Source: Desulfocarbo sp964620595
GTDB lineage: Bacteria > Desulfobacterota > Desulfarculia > Desulfarculales > Desulfarculaceae
DNA: 48,281 nt
NCBI GenBank assembly: GCA_964620595.1
Contig: CAZUHP010000023.1
Coordinates: 1 to 48,281, forward strand
Direction of reading: 5' to 3'
Part shown: piece after piece, positions 16,764-24,039 of the stretch
Layout: the number at the start of each line of letters is the position of its first letter
Position numbering within the stretch: position 1 is the stretch's first letter
Notes under the pieces: model-generated
What the model saw: the letters and a program-made list of their open reading frames with translations, nothing else
The model's database searches: none
Told to the model about the DNA's origin: nothing
Translations under genes and position numbers: made by a program

Positions 16764-18530
16764 CTACCTACCTTTCGGCTCTTGGTGCATGGCCTTGAAA
16801 TGCATGAGCCCCGGGGCGAACATGTGCTTCTCCGGGTCCACCTCCACGTGGATCACCGCGCAGCGGCCCGAGGCCAGGGCCCGCTCCAGGGCAGGCTTCA
16901 GTTCGTCCGGGGAGGACACCCGCTCGCCGTGGGCCCCCATGGCCCGGGCCAGCTCGTCCCAGGCTATCTCGCCCAGTTCGGTGTTGATGGTCTCCTCTTG
17001 GCCCAGGTCGCGCTTGAGCACTGCCTTCTTGATGAGTGCCTGGTAGGGCTTCAGCGCGAATATCTGGTTTATCTTGACCATGCCCCACTGCTTGTCCGCG
17101 CAGACCAGAAAGACGGGCTTCAGCCCGTTGCGTACCGCGGTCTCTATCTCCTGGGGGTGGAAGCCCATGGCCCCGTCGCCGGTGATGCAATAGACCTGCT
17201 TGTCCGGCCGGGCCACGCAGGCGCCCAGGGCCTGGCCGGTGCCCGCCCCCAGGTGGCCGAAGTGATGGGTGCCCAGTTGGGTGTTGGGCACCCGCATCTG
17301 GTGATAGAAGTTGCCCCACACCGCGGTGTTGCCTCCGTCGAACACGATGACCGCGTCGTCATCGAACACCTGGCGGCAGACGTGGGCCACGTGGGCGGTG
17401 ACCAGGGGCTTGCCCTTGTCGTCCAGCTTCTCGTCCAGCTTGGCCCGGTCCTGGTCGCGCTCCTTGGCCAGGGCGGCCACCTTGTCCCGCCGCTCGGCCA
17501 GGGGCATGCTGCCGGTGCGGCCCTGCACCCGCTCCAGGAGGCGGGTCAGGAACTCCTTTACGTCGGCCAGGACCAACAGGTCGGCCGGCCGGTTGCGGCC
17601 CAGGCGCTGGGGGTCGATGTCCACCTGGATGAGCTGCTGGCGGTCGGGCGGGGCCCAGTAGGGCGCCTTGCCCCACCAGTCGGTCTCGCCCAGCTCCGAG
17701 CCCAGCACCAGCACCAAGTCGGCCTGGTTGCGGAGCTGGTTCACCGCCTTTATGTGCACCATGGGCCAGGCCAGGGGCGAGGTTTCGGGCAGCACTCCCC
17801 GCGCGCTCCAGGAGGTGGTGACCGGGGCGTGCAGCAGCTCGGCCAGGCGGGCCAGCTCGTCATAGGCCGCGGCGTGGATCACCCCGCTGCCGCAGTGGAT
17901 GATGGGCAGGCGGGCCTGGCTCAGCAGGCGGGCCGCCTGCTCCACCTGGTCCTCGCGGGGCACCAGGGGTTGGGTGGGGCGGTACTGGGCCGGCTCCTGG
18001 ATGGGCACCGGTTTGGCCTCGCCGTTGATCAGGTTTTCCGGCACGTCCAGGTGCACCACCCCGGGCCGGCCCTCCCAGCACTTACGCAGGGCCTGGCGCA
18101 TCAGCTCGGGGATGCGCTCGGTGCTGGCGGCGGTCTGGGACCACTTGGCCATGGGCCGGATTACGCCCGTCTGGTCGAAGCACTGGTAGGCGCCGCCCCG
18201 GTCCGGGTAGGCCACCCCGCCCCGGCGCGAGCTGGTGATCAACAGCACCCGGTTGCCCTCGGCCTGCTCCACCGCCACCCCGGGCAGCACGTTGGCCACC
18301 CCCGGTCCGTTGGAGGCGATGCACACCCCCAGCTTGCCGGTGAGGCGGGCATAGGCGCCGGCCATGTGGGCGGCGATGGACTCGTGGCGGGGGGTGATGA
18401 GCCGCATGCCCTTGTGCACGCAGTGCCAGAAGAGCTGGGTGTAGGTGCCGTCGATGATGCCGAAGAGCCTTTCCACGCCCTCGGCCTTGAGCATGGCGGC
18501 CATTATCTCGCCGCCGGTGGTGCTTGCCAT
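16764..18530 (-). CDS. ThDP-dependent enzyme, acetolactate-synthase-like, function unknown
   Basis: 588 residues with the three domains of the acetolactate synthase/decarboxylase superfamily. The pyrimidine-binding part has FGIIDGTYTQLF and catalytic Glu50 in PRHESIAAH; then SNGPGVANVLPG; the middle domain has the PIIHCGSG and LVLGSELGETDWW strands; the PP domain has GDGAMGFHPQEIETAV and then CADKQWGMVK. In Xsc and acetolactate synthase the last motif is NN-Q/N-x-x-G and the second Asn binds the metal; here that position is Asp. It is not a second Xsc: PRDYFYG and GYxGSKAAM are missing. In context it could make or cleave a 2-keto or acyl intermediate, for example a sulfopyruvate-type decarboxylation, but this is a guess. 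Stop and start codons of its neighbours are 1-3 bp away. Confidence 0.75.
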   Translation of the reverse strand: MASTTGGEIMAAMLKAEGVERLFGIIDGTYTQLFWHCVHKGMRLITPRHESIAAHMAGAYARLTGKLGVCIASNGPGVANVLPGVAVEQAEGNRVLLITSSRRGGVAYPDRGGAYQCFDQTGVIRPMAKWSQTAASTERIPELMRQALRKCWEGRPGVVHLDVPENLINGEAKPVPIQEPAQYRPTQPLVPREDQVEQAARLLSQARLPIIHCGSGVIHAAAYDELARLAELLHAPVTTSWSARGVLPETSPLAWPMVHIKAVNQLRNQADLVLVLGSELGETDWWGKAPYWAPPDRQQLIQVDIDPQRLGRNRPADLLVLADVKEFLTRLLERVQGRTGSMPLAERRDKVAALAKERDQDRAKLDEKLDDKGKPLVTAHVAHVCRQVFDDDAVIVFDGGNTAVWGNFYHQMRVPNTQLGTHHFGHLGAGTGQALGACVARPDKQVYCITGDGAMGFHPQEIETAVRNGLKPVFLVCADKQWGMVKINQIFALKPYQALIKKAVLKRDLGQEETINTELGEIAWDELARAMGAHGERVSSPDELKPALERALASGRCAVIHVEVDPEKHMFAPGLMHFKAMHQEPKGR

Positions 18531-18531
18531 G

Positions 18532-19233
18532 TCAGTCTGCCCCCTGTTCTCCGCTGCTCCGGCGGCGCCCCCGGGCGGGCGGCGCGGGACGCAGCACGGT
18601 GTGTATCTGCTTTATGGTCCGGTCGAGATGCCGCTCCAGCTTCTTGGCGGTCAACCGGCCCCTGATCTCCAGGTATACCTGCATGCGTATCTGAAAGTGG
18701 CGCGAGGCCAGGGCGGCCAGGAACATGATGTAGAGACTGTTGATGAGAAAGGCCGCCAGGTTCACGTCCAGGTCCGGCCGCACGATCCCCTCCTGGATGC
18801 TGCGGCGCAGGAGCTTCTTCAGGTGCCGGGCGGTGTAGGCTTCCACTTCGCGGGATATGCGCTCGGCGAAATCGCTCATGCCGGCCGAGGCCACGTTCAG
18901 GTACAGGGCCACGTACTCGGGATGCTCCAGGGCGAAATGCATGCCCTGGCGGAATATGTGCTCCACCTGGCGGTAGATGTCCCACTCCGGGTCCAGGCCG
19001 CCGTAGACCGCCCGGCGGGAGCGTTCCAACCCGTCGCGGCACACGTACTCGTAGAAGTCCTCCTTGGAGGCGAAGTAGTTGTACAGGGAGCCCTTGGCAA
19101 CCCCGGCCCGGGCGGCCAGCTCGGCCATGTCGGTGTGGGCCAGGCCGCGCTCGGCGAAAAGGGCGGCGGCCTCCCTGAGCAGGCGCTCCTTCTTTTCGGG
19201 CGCGATCTTGTTGAAGGTTTCCTTGGGCTCCAC
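18532..19233 (-). CDS. TetR/AcrR-family transcriptional regulator
   Basis: 233 residues from GTG 19233, chosen because GGAGGAGG lies just before it; a longer frame to 19296 would run through a palindrome that looks like the operator. The N-terminal TetR DNA-binding domain is clear: REAAALFAERGLAHTDMAEL, ARAGVAKGSLYNYFASKEDFY. The C-terminal ligand and dimer domain is longer than average and helical, ending in a basic, probably disordered tail. Its stop is one base from the ATG of the ThDP-enzyme gene, so it heads the operon and is expected to repress its own transcription and that of the six genes behind it until a pathway compound binds. Confidence 0.85.
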   Translation of the reverse strand: MEPKETFNKIAPEKKERLLREAAALFAERGLAHTDMAELAARAGVAKGSLYNYFASKEDFYEYVCRDGLERSRRAVYGGLDPEWDIYRQVEHIFRQGMHFALEHPEYVALYLNVASAGMSDFAERISREVEAYTARHLKKLLRRSIQEGIVRPDLDVNLAAFLINSLYIMFLAALASRHFQIRMQVYLEIRGRLTAKKLERHLDRTIKQIHTVLRPAPPARGRRRSSGEQGAD

Positions 19234-19247
19234 GGCCTCCTCCAAAC

Positions 19248-19265
19248 TGACTGACCGGACAGTCA
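19248..19265. promoter_or_regulatory. Probable TetR operator at the head of the xsc operon
   Basis: TGACTG-ACCGGA-CAGTCA is an 18-bp inverted repeat with a single mismatched pair (positions 7 and 12). It lies 15 bp upstream of the GTG start of the TetR gene. Its length, CCGG centre and location are typical of TetR-family autoregulatory operators. Confidence 0.6.
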
Positions 19266-19326
19266 CCACGCTACGCCTCGGGCGCCCGCTTGTCAAGAGG
19301 ATTGTCGGACCCTGCCGGCCGGCCCG

Positions 19327-19365
19327 AAAAACGCCGCGCCGGGAGCGGGTCCCCGGCGCGGCGGC
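19327..19365 (-). terminator. Strong terminator after the iron-sulfur protein
   Basis: On the minus strand a 12-bp GC-only stem (CGCCGCGCCGGG with CCCGGCGCGGCG) is followed by TTTTT. It insulates the xsc operon from the upstream iron-sulfur gene. Confidence 0.9.
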
Positions 19366-19387
19366 GGTGGCGAGGGAAAGCGGCGGT

Positions 19388-20512
19388 CTAGCGGCTGGCC
19401 AACAGGCGGTCCACCTTGGACTTGAGGCTCAGCATGGCCAGCTTGGCCGGGCCCAGCTTGCCCCGGGCCCGGGCCGTGTTCAGCAGGGCCTCCAGGTTGT
19501 TCTTGGGCACCGGCGGCTGCTCGGGTTCGGGCTTGCGCACCAGGGTCAGGGAGCCGGTGGGGCAGGTGGACACGCACAGGCCGCAGCCGATGCAGCGGTC
19601 GAGATCCAGCACCACCTTCTCGTCCACCAGGCTGAGGGCCTCCATCTGGCAGCGTTCCAGGCAGATGCCGCAGCCCTTGCAGGAGCTTGGGTCTGCTTCG
19701 GCGATGAAGGGGCTGGACACGACCTCGGCCGGCTTGGGATGGCGCTTGATGTTCTTGAGCACCTGGCAGCAGCAGCCGCAGCAGCAGCAGATGTTCATGA
19801 TCTTCTTGGCGTTGGTGGGCTGGAGCACCAGGCCCTTCTTGTCGGCCAGCTTGAGGATCTCCAGGGCCTCTTCCGCGTCGATACGCCGGCCCAGCCCGTT
19901 GGCCTCGTAGTAGTCCACCCCCGGACCGAAGACCAGGCAGGTCTCCCGGGGCTTGTCGCAGCCCTGGCCGACCATCTCGTGCTCCCGGCGGCAGATGCAG
20001 GGCGCCACCAGGATCTTCTTGTGGCCGCGCACCAGTTCCTCGGCCTGCTCGTAGGGCATGACCCGGTTCTCGGCGCTTATGCTGCGGCCCACCGGGATGG
20101 TGCGGAGCTGGGGCGCCTTCTTCCATACCTCCGGGGCGAAGAGGTGGGGGATGTATTCGTTCATGTCCTTGATCAGCTCGGGGTCCAGGTCGTTGACGTG
20201 GTACTCCCAGATGCCGATGACGTATTGGGCGGCCATGTAGAAGACCTCGCCCTTGTACTGGTAGCGGAAGATGAGCCCCTTGCGGGCCATTTCGTCCAGG
20301 CGGCGGGTGGCCTCTTCCCTGGGAAGCTTGGCCCGGCGGGCCAGCACCGGGGCGGTTTCGGGGATGATGGTGAGCTTGGTGGCCAGCTCCGCCTCTTCGG
20401 GCGTGAAGAGCCGGCGCAGGATGCGCAGCTCCACTCCGCTGTCAGTGGCGGGAAAGCCGCCGGGCAGGTTGTCGAGATGGCGGCGCAGCTTCTGGTATAT
20501 GTCCTGGGCCAT
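19388..20512 (-). CDS. Iron-sulfur protein: winged-helix-like N-terminus, Cys cluster, twin 4Fe-4S ferredoxin domain
   Basis: 374 residues. Residues about 25-95 look like a winged helix (LARRAKLPREEATRRLDEMA, then KGLIFRYQYKGEVFY). Next come CICRREHEMVGQGC, KPRETCLVFG, and a striking run NICCCCGCCCQVLKN, about seven cysteines in ten residues. The C-terminal ferredoxin domain has CKGCGICLERCQMEAL and CIGCGLCVSTCPTGSL, both full CX2CX2CX3CP-type sets (Gln replaces Pro in the first). Similar proteins are common in sulfate reducers and other anaerobes and their role is not defined; electron transfer with redox sensing is plausible. ATG 20512 follows AAGGTAG. Monocistronic, with a strong terminator. 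Confidence 0.82.
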   Translation of the reverse strand: MAQDIYQKLRRHLDNLPGGFPATDSGVELRILRRLFTPEEAELATKLTIIPETAPVLARRAKLPREEATRRLDEMARKGLIFRYQYKGEVFYMAAQYVIGIWEYHVNDLDPELIKDMNEYIPHLFAPEVWKKAPQLRTIPVGRSISAENRVMPYEQAEELVRGHKKILVAPCICRREHEMVGQGCDKPRETCLVFGPGVDYYEANGLGRRIDAEEALEILKLADKKGLVLQPTNAKKIMNICCCCGCCCQVLKNIKRHPKPAEVVSSPFIAEADPSSCKGCGICLERCQMEALSLVDEKVVLDLDRCIGCGLCVSTCPTGSLTLVRKPEPEQPPVPKNNLEALLNTARARGKLGPAKLAMLSLKSKVDRLLASR

Positions 20513-20694
20513 GGCGAGCTACCTTTCGAGGTGGCGGGGGGCGAAACGCGTGCGGGCGAGCGGTAGTTTACCATGGCCCAACCCCGCCACCAAGGGCTGG
20601 GGACCGAGTCTTGCTGCGGGTTGATGAGGCCCCGTCCACCGGGTGGGCAACGGCAGCGGTGTGGTTCACGGAGGCGGTTTGGAGGGAAGGCTCG

Positions 20695-22506
20695 CTACAC
20701 CATGTCCGGGCGGCCCATGCGCCGGGCAAACCCCGCCAGGTAGCGTTGGTCCTGGCTTTCCATGGCGCGGACCAGCTCGTTCAAGGTGTTGGCCGCGTCG
20801 GTGAGTCCCCGGGCCAGGGCCTGGGCCTTGTTCTCCAGGTCGGCCAGGCACAGGTTCAGCTCGCGGCAGGCCTCCCGCAGACTCACGCCTTGCTCCCGGC
20901 CCTTGCACACCAGCCGGTAGCGCCGCAGAAAGGCGCGGACCAGGCAGCCTTCCAGGAAGGCCGCTTGCAGGGGGTCGGCCGCGGCCTGCTCGGCCAGGGC
21001 CACGAAGAGCTTGTCCGCGGCGGTCAGCCAGGGGCTGGCCTCGGCCGGCTCGGCTGGGGGGAAGTCGGCCAGGGGCGCGGCCGCGCGTTGCCAGAGGCGG
21101 GTGGCGCCGCCCGCGGCCGAGGACAGCTCGCGGGCAAAGCCGGCCAGCTCCGCTTGGCTCAACCAGCGCTCCTGGCTCAGGGCTTCCAGGCTGAGCGGTT
21201 GGCCCTGGCTGGTGTGTTCCAGCACCTCGTCCAGCTCCACCAGCCTGGTGCCGGGCAGCCCCAGCCCGCGGGCCGAGGTGTTCAGGGCGGTGCCGCCGGC
21301 CCGGGCCAGCACCTGGCCCAAGGAGCAGGCCGCCGCGGCCTGGTCCAGATCTGCGCGCACCAGGCCGCCGGTCATGCCGGGCATGGTGATCTTGCCCGCG
21401 GCCGAGGTGAGGTCCGCGCCCACCAGGATCAAGGGCTTGCAGCCCAGCATCAGGGCCAACTCGGTCTGGCGGCCCAGGGTGTGGTGCTGGGGAGTGAAGA
21501 AGCGGGCCAGGGGCTTGAAGGGACCCAGGGCGGTGCCGCGAGCCCCCAGACACAAAAAACGCGGCCCGGGATGGGCGCGCAGGGTGGGGGCGTGGGCCAG
21601 TTCCTCTGCGATCAGGGGTATCTGTTCCAAGTGGGGGTGGTTGTAGCAGGACAGCCGCCCCAGCACCGGCCTGGTGGTTACCGCGGCAGTGGGGATGATT
21701 CCCGCCTCCAGCACCTGGGGCAGGGCCTCGTCGCTGACCAGGACCGCGGCTCCTCCCAGGCGGCCGGCCAGGAGCTCCAAGGCCCGGCCCAGGGATTCGC
21801 CCGCCTCCATGATCAGGGCCGGCCGGTCCTGGCAGGCGCCGATCAGCTCCAGGGCCCGGCCCATGAACACCACCTGGCTGAGATTGCCCACCAGGTTGGC
21901 GCCGCGGGGTTCTTCCCAGCGCAGCGCCAAGTCCCGGGCCTTCAGCGCCTGGCCCAGCACCCGGTACAGCCGGGCCCAGACTGCGGCGGCCGCGTCGTCC
22001 GCCGCCTCGCCGGCCAGGTGGACGAAATCCACCTGATCGGCCAGGGCGAGCTGGGGGTGGCGGGAGAGCGCTTCCTCCAAGGCGTGCTCGTGGGGCGCCA
22101 GGATTACCAGGTCGCCTTCGCGCAGGTAGCTGGCCAGGTCAAAGCGTCCCAGGCCGGCGGTGAGGAGCCTGGCCCGGGGCTCCAGCAAGAATATCTGGTG
22201 CCCGGGCGGCATGTTGGCCAGAAGGTCTTGCACCTCGTCCAGCAGCCCCCCGCCCACCACCACGGTGATGCCGCCGCTCTGGGGTTGGGTGCGTGGGGGG
22301 CGTGGGGGGCGGGGGGGGCGGGGAGAGTCGGCCGGGCGGGGCTGATCAGCGGAAGATATTTCCAGGTCCCCGGGCAGGCCGGAGGCGTCCCAGGCCTCGC
22401 CGGCCATCTCCAGCCAGCAGGCCACCTCCGGCGCCACCGCGGCCAGCATGGTCAGGTTCTTCTTGAGGCGTTCCAGAGAAAAGGAAGCATCCCCCACCGG
22501 TTGCAC
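20695..22506 (-). CDS. DUF115 (MptE-like) motility-associated protein
   Basis: 603 residues. The central part fits the DUF115 / 6-hydroxymethylpterin pyrophosphokinase MptE-like family: ALIMEAGESLGRALELLA (the glycine-rich GPSL-type position), then AAVLVSDEALPQVLEAGIIPTAAVTTRP and LMLGCKPLILVGADLT with the conserved GxDL. In bacteria this family (Maf) is linked to flagellin modification with nonulosonic acids. The N-terminal third contains a proline-arginine tract (residues about 60-72, PRPPRPPRPPR) encoded by a G-rich run. Start: GTG 22506 abuts GGAGGT with no spacer, so GTG 22497 may be the real start. Function is by family; the sugar biosynthesis genes are not in the window. Confidence 0.7.
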   Translation of the reverse strand: MQPVGDASFSLERLKKNLTMLAAVAPEVACWLEMAGEAWDASGLPGDLEISSADQPRPADSPRPPRPPRPPRTQPQSGGITVVVGGGLLDEVQDLLANMPPGHQIFLLEPRARLLTAGLGRFDLASYLREGDLVILAPHEHALEEALSRHPQLALADQVDFVHLAGEAADDAAAAVWARLYRVLGQALKARDLALRWEEPRGANLVGNLSQVVFMGRALELIGACQDRPALIMEAGESLGRALELLAGRLGGAAVLVSDEALPQVLEAGIIPTAAVTTRPVLGRLSCYNHPHLEQIPLIAEELAHAPTLRAHPGPRFLCLGARGTALGPFKPLARFFTPQHHTLGRQTELALMLGCKPLILVGADLTSAAGKITMPGMTGGLVRADLDQAAAACSLGQVLARAGGTALNTSARGLGLPGTRLVELDEVLEHTSQGQPLSLEALSQERWLSQAELAGFARELSSAAGGATRLWQRAAAPLADFPPAEPAEASPWLTAADKLFVALAEQAAADPLQAAFLEGCLVRAFLRRYRLVCKGREQGVSLREACRELNLCLADLENKAQALARGLTDAANTLNELVRAMESQDQRYLAGFARRMGRPDMV

Positions 22507-22541
22507 CTCCGTTGCCGGGGGAAAAAGGAGACGCGCGAATT

Positions 22542-23138
22542 CTACCGTGGGGTGGGGGGGCTTTCAAGCTGGGCGGCGGCGGCCCGGGTGGCGGCGGGAA
22601 GGGGGCCCTTGAGGGAGCCGCCCACAAAGCGCAGCAGGACCGGCCTGGAGCCGGGAAGGAGGTACACGAAATGCTGCTCGTCGAAGAAGTAGTTGACCAT
22701 GAAGGAGCGCTGGGGCCGGCCCCAGGCCATCTCCACCAGCCACAAGTTGTCGCCCTCTGCAATGCGCCCGGCCATGAGCCGGCGCTTCAGTTCGGGCGCC
22801 AGGTTGGCTTGGCGGATGCGGGCCAGGCGGCGCCGGTGCTCCGCAGGCGTGCCCAGAACCACCGCCGCCGCGCCCGCCGCCAGGCGCGCCTCCCCTCGTT
22901 TCGGCCCAGCGGGCCAGGCAACTACCAGCGCGTCCCCTTGCCGGGCCAGCAGGGGCAGCACCGCATAGGGCCCCACTTGGGCCAGGGCATTGCCGGCCGC
23001 GTCGCGCAGGGTGGTTTCTTGGAGCACAACCGCGCTGAAAGGCGGAAGGGAAGTGGCTCTGGACCCGGCGCCCTCTTGGGCGGCCGCGCCGCCGGGCGCC
23101 ACCAGGAGCGCCAGCCAAAGGACGGCCCACCAGGGCAT
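22542..23138 (-). CDS. Secreted or periplasmic hypothetical protein
   Basis: 198 residues. Signal peptide MPWWAVLWLALLVAPGGAAAQ, cleavage expected after AAA. The mature region starts EGAGSRATSLPPFSAVVLQETTL and has a beta-rich stretch resembling a degenerate SH3-like fold (LRDAAGNALAQVGPYAVLPLL, then GDALVVAWPAG), followed by a helical segment and KRRLMAGRIAEGDNLWLVEMAWGRPQRS. ATG 23138 was chosen for the signal peptide; a Shine-Dalgarno is weak, and the start is 5 bp from the stop of the SH3 gene, so translation is probably coupled. Not a family I recognise. Confidence 0.6.
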   Translation of the reverse strand: MPWWAVLWLALLVAPGGAAAQEGAGSRATSLPPFSAVVLQETTLRDAAGNALAQVGPYAVLPLLARQGDALVVAWPAGPKRGEARLAAGAAAVVLGTPAEHRRRLARIRQANLAPELKRRLMAGRIAEGDNLWLVEMAWGRPQRSFMVNYFFDEQHFVYLLPGSRPVLLRFVGGSLKGPLPAATRAAAAQLESPPTPR

Positions 23139-23143
23139 GGAGG

Positions 23144-23797
23144 CTAGTAGAGCGATGAGGCTGAACGGCGCTTGCGCCGCCCCAGGGCCAGGCCGATGAG
23201 CCAGCCTATCAAGAGCACGCCGGCGCCGGCCAGGAACCACTTGAGGTTGTTGCCCAGGCGCAGGGACTCCACCTCGGTGCTGAGAGCCTGCAGGCGCTCT
23301 TTCTGGAGGGCGTAATCTTCCTGCAGCTTCTTGTACTTGGTGCGCAGGTCCAGCACGGCGGACGCGTCTTTTTTCAGCTTGGCGTAGGCCGACTCCAGCT
23401 CCGCCACCCGGCTCTGGGCCTTGCCCAGTTCAAGCTTGAGCTTCTGGTTCTCCCCGGTGAGTTCCTCCATCCGGCTGAGCAGCGTCTTGTTCTCCGGGTC
23501 CAGCTTTTTGATCTTGAGCAGGGCCGGCATGTCCTCCTGGAGGTAGCGGGCGATCATCCAACCCTCTTTGCCGCTTTCGGTCCTGACCTTGACCCAGCCG
23601 TCCTGCACCGGGGAGAGTATCTGCACCACATCGCCCGAGTTCACCACGTGGATGACCTTGTTGTCCACCGAGGGGCCGGAGCGCACCGTGACCTGGAGCC
23701 GGTCAGTGACATACTTGTAGGACTGGGCCCAGGCAGGCAGGGTCCAAAGCAGGGCAAGACAAAGCCAGGCTGTAAGCAAGCGGCTGCGTAGGCTCAT
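23144..23797 (-). CDS. SH3-domain, coiled-coil, membrane-anchored protein (YgiM/TIGR04211-like)
   Basis: 217 residues. Signal peptide ending LPAWAQ; bacterial SH3 domain at about residues 28-90 (LQVTVRSGPSVDNKVIHVVNSGD, then GWVKVRTESGKEGWM); coiled coil at about 100-180 (heptads such as LEELTGENQKLKLELGKAQSR written loosely); one C-terminal transmembrane helix (FLAGAGVLLIGWLIGLALG) and a basic tail RRKRRS. This is the layout of the YgiM family: secreted SH3 domain held to the inner membrane by its C-terminus. The SH3 domain probably binds peptidoglycan peptides. It is first in a unit with the two genes that follow on the minus strand and is divergent from the HD-GYP regulator. Confidence 0.85.
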   Translation of the reverse strand: MSLRSRLLTAWLCLALLWTLPAWAQSYKYVTDRLQVTVRSGPSVDNKVIHVVNSGDVVQILSPVQDGWVKVRTESGKEGWMIARYLQEDMPALLKIKKLDPENKTLLSRMEELTGENQKLKLELGKAQSRVAELESAYAKLKKDASAVLDLRTKYKKLQEDYALQKERLQALSTEVESLRLGNNLKWFLAGAGVLLIGWLIGLALGRRKRRSASSLY

Positions 23798-23912
23798 CAG
23801 GACTGCTCCTTTGGCAATCGGTTACCTGGCGATTGGCGACAACCTAACAGGATTGCCGGCTGGTGTCAATGGAGCCCCTTCCGGGAACGGGCGTGCCAGG
23901 TGCATGCCTTCA

Positions 23913-23941
23913 TTGACCTTTTTAGTAGTAGGTGTTAAGAA
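23913..23941 (+). promoter_or_regulatory. Candidate sigma-70 promoter for the HD-GYP regulator
   Basis: TTGACC (23913-23918), 17 nt, TAAGAA (23936-23941) in an AT-rich island. It would give a leader of about 90 nt containing GGGG-GAGTAT-CCCC type hairpins before the ATG at 24040. Confidence 0.35.
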
Positions 23942-24039
23942 TCGTAATAAAGGGATCGCACAAGGGATCACGAGAAAAAAACCTGCCCAGGGGGGAGTAT
24001 CCCCTCTGCGGGAGGTGGCTGCCCCTTTGTAGGGAGCAC

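Noticed and set aside
15909..18665. Open plus-strand frame of 918 codons opposite the transporter and ThDP-enzyme genes
   Set aside because: Its translation is a low-complexity mix of His, Gln, Gly and Val that mirrors the codon bias of the real minus-strand genes, and the opposite strand has clear protein families.
23884..23898. Sigma-54-like TGGCACG-N4-TTCC on the minus strand before the SH3 gene
   Set aside because: The -12 element lacks the essential GC, unlike the perfect match at 40113-40128.
23942..24039. Possible cyclic-di-GMP riboswitch in the leader of the HD-GYP gene
   Set aside because: Hairpins exist, but the conserved GEMM core (such as GGGACGCAAAGCC and the tetraloop receptor) is missing.
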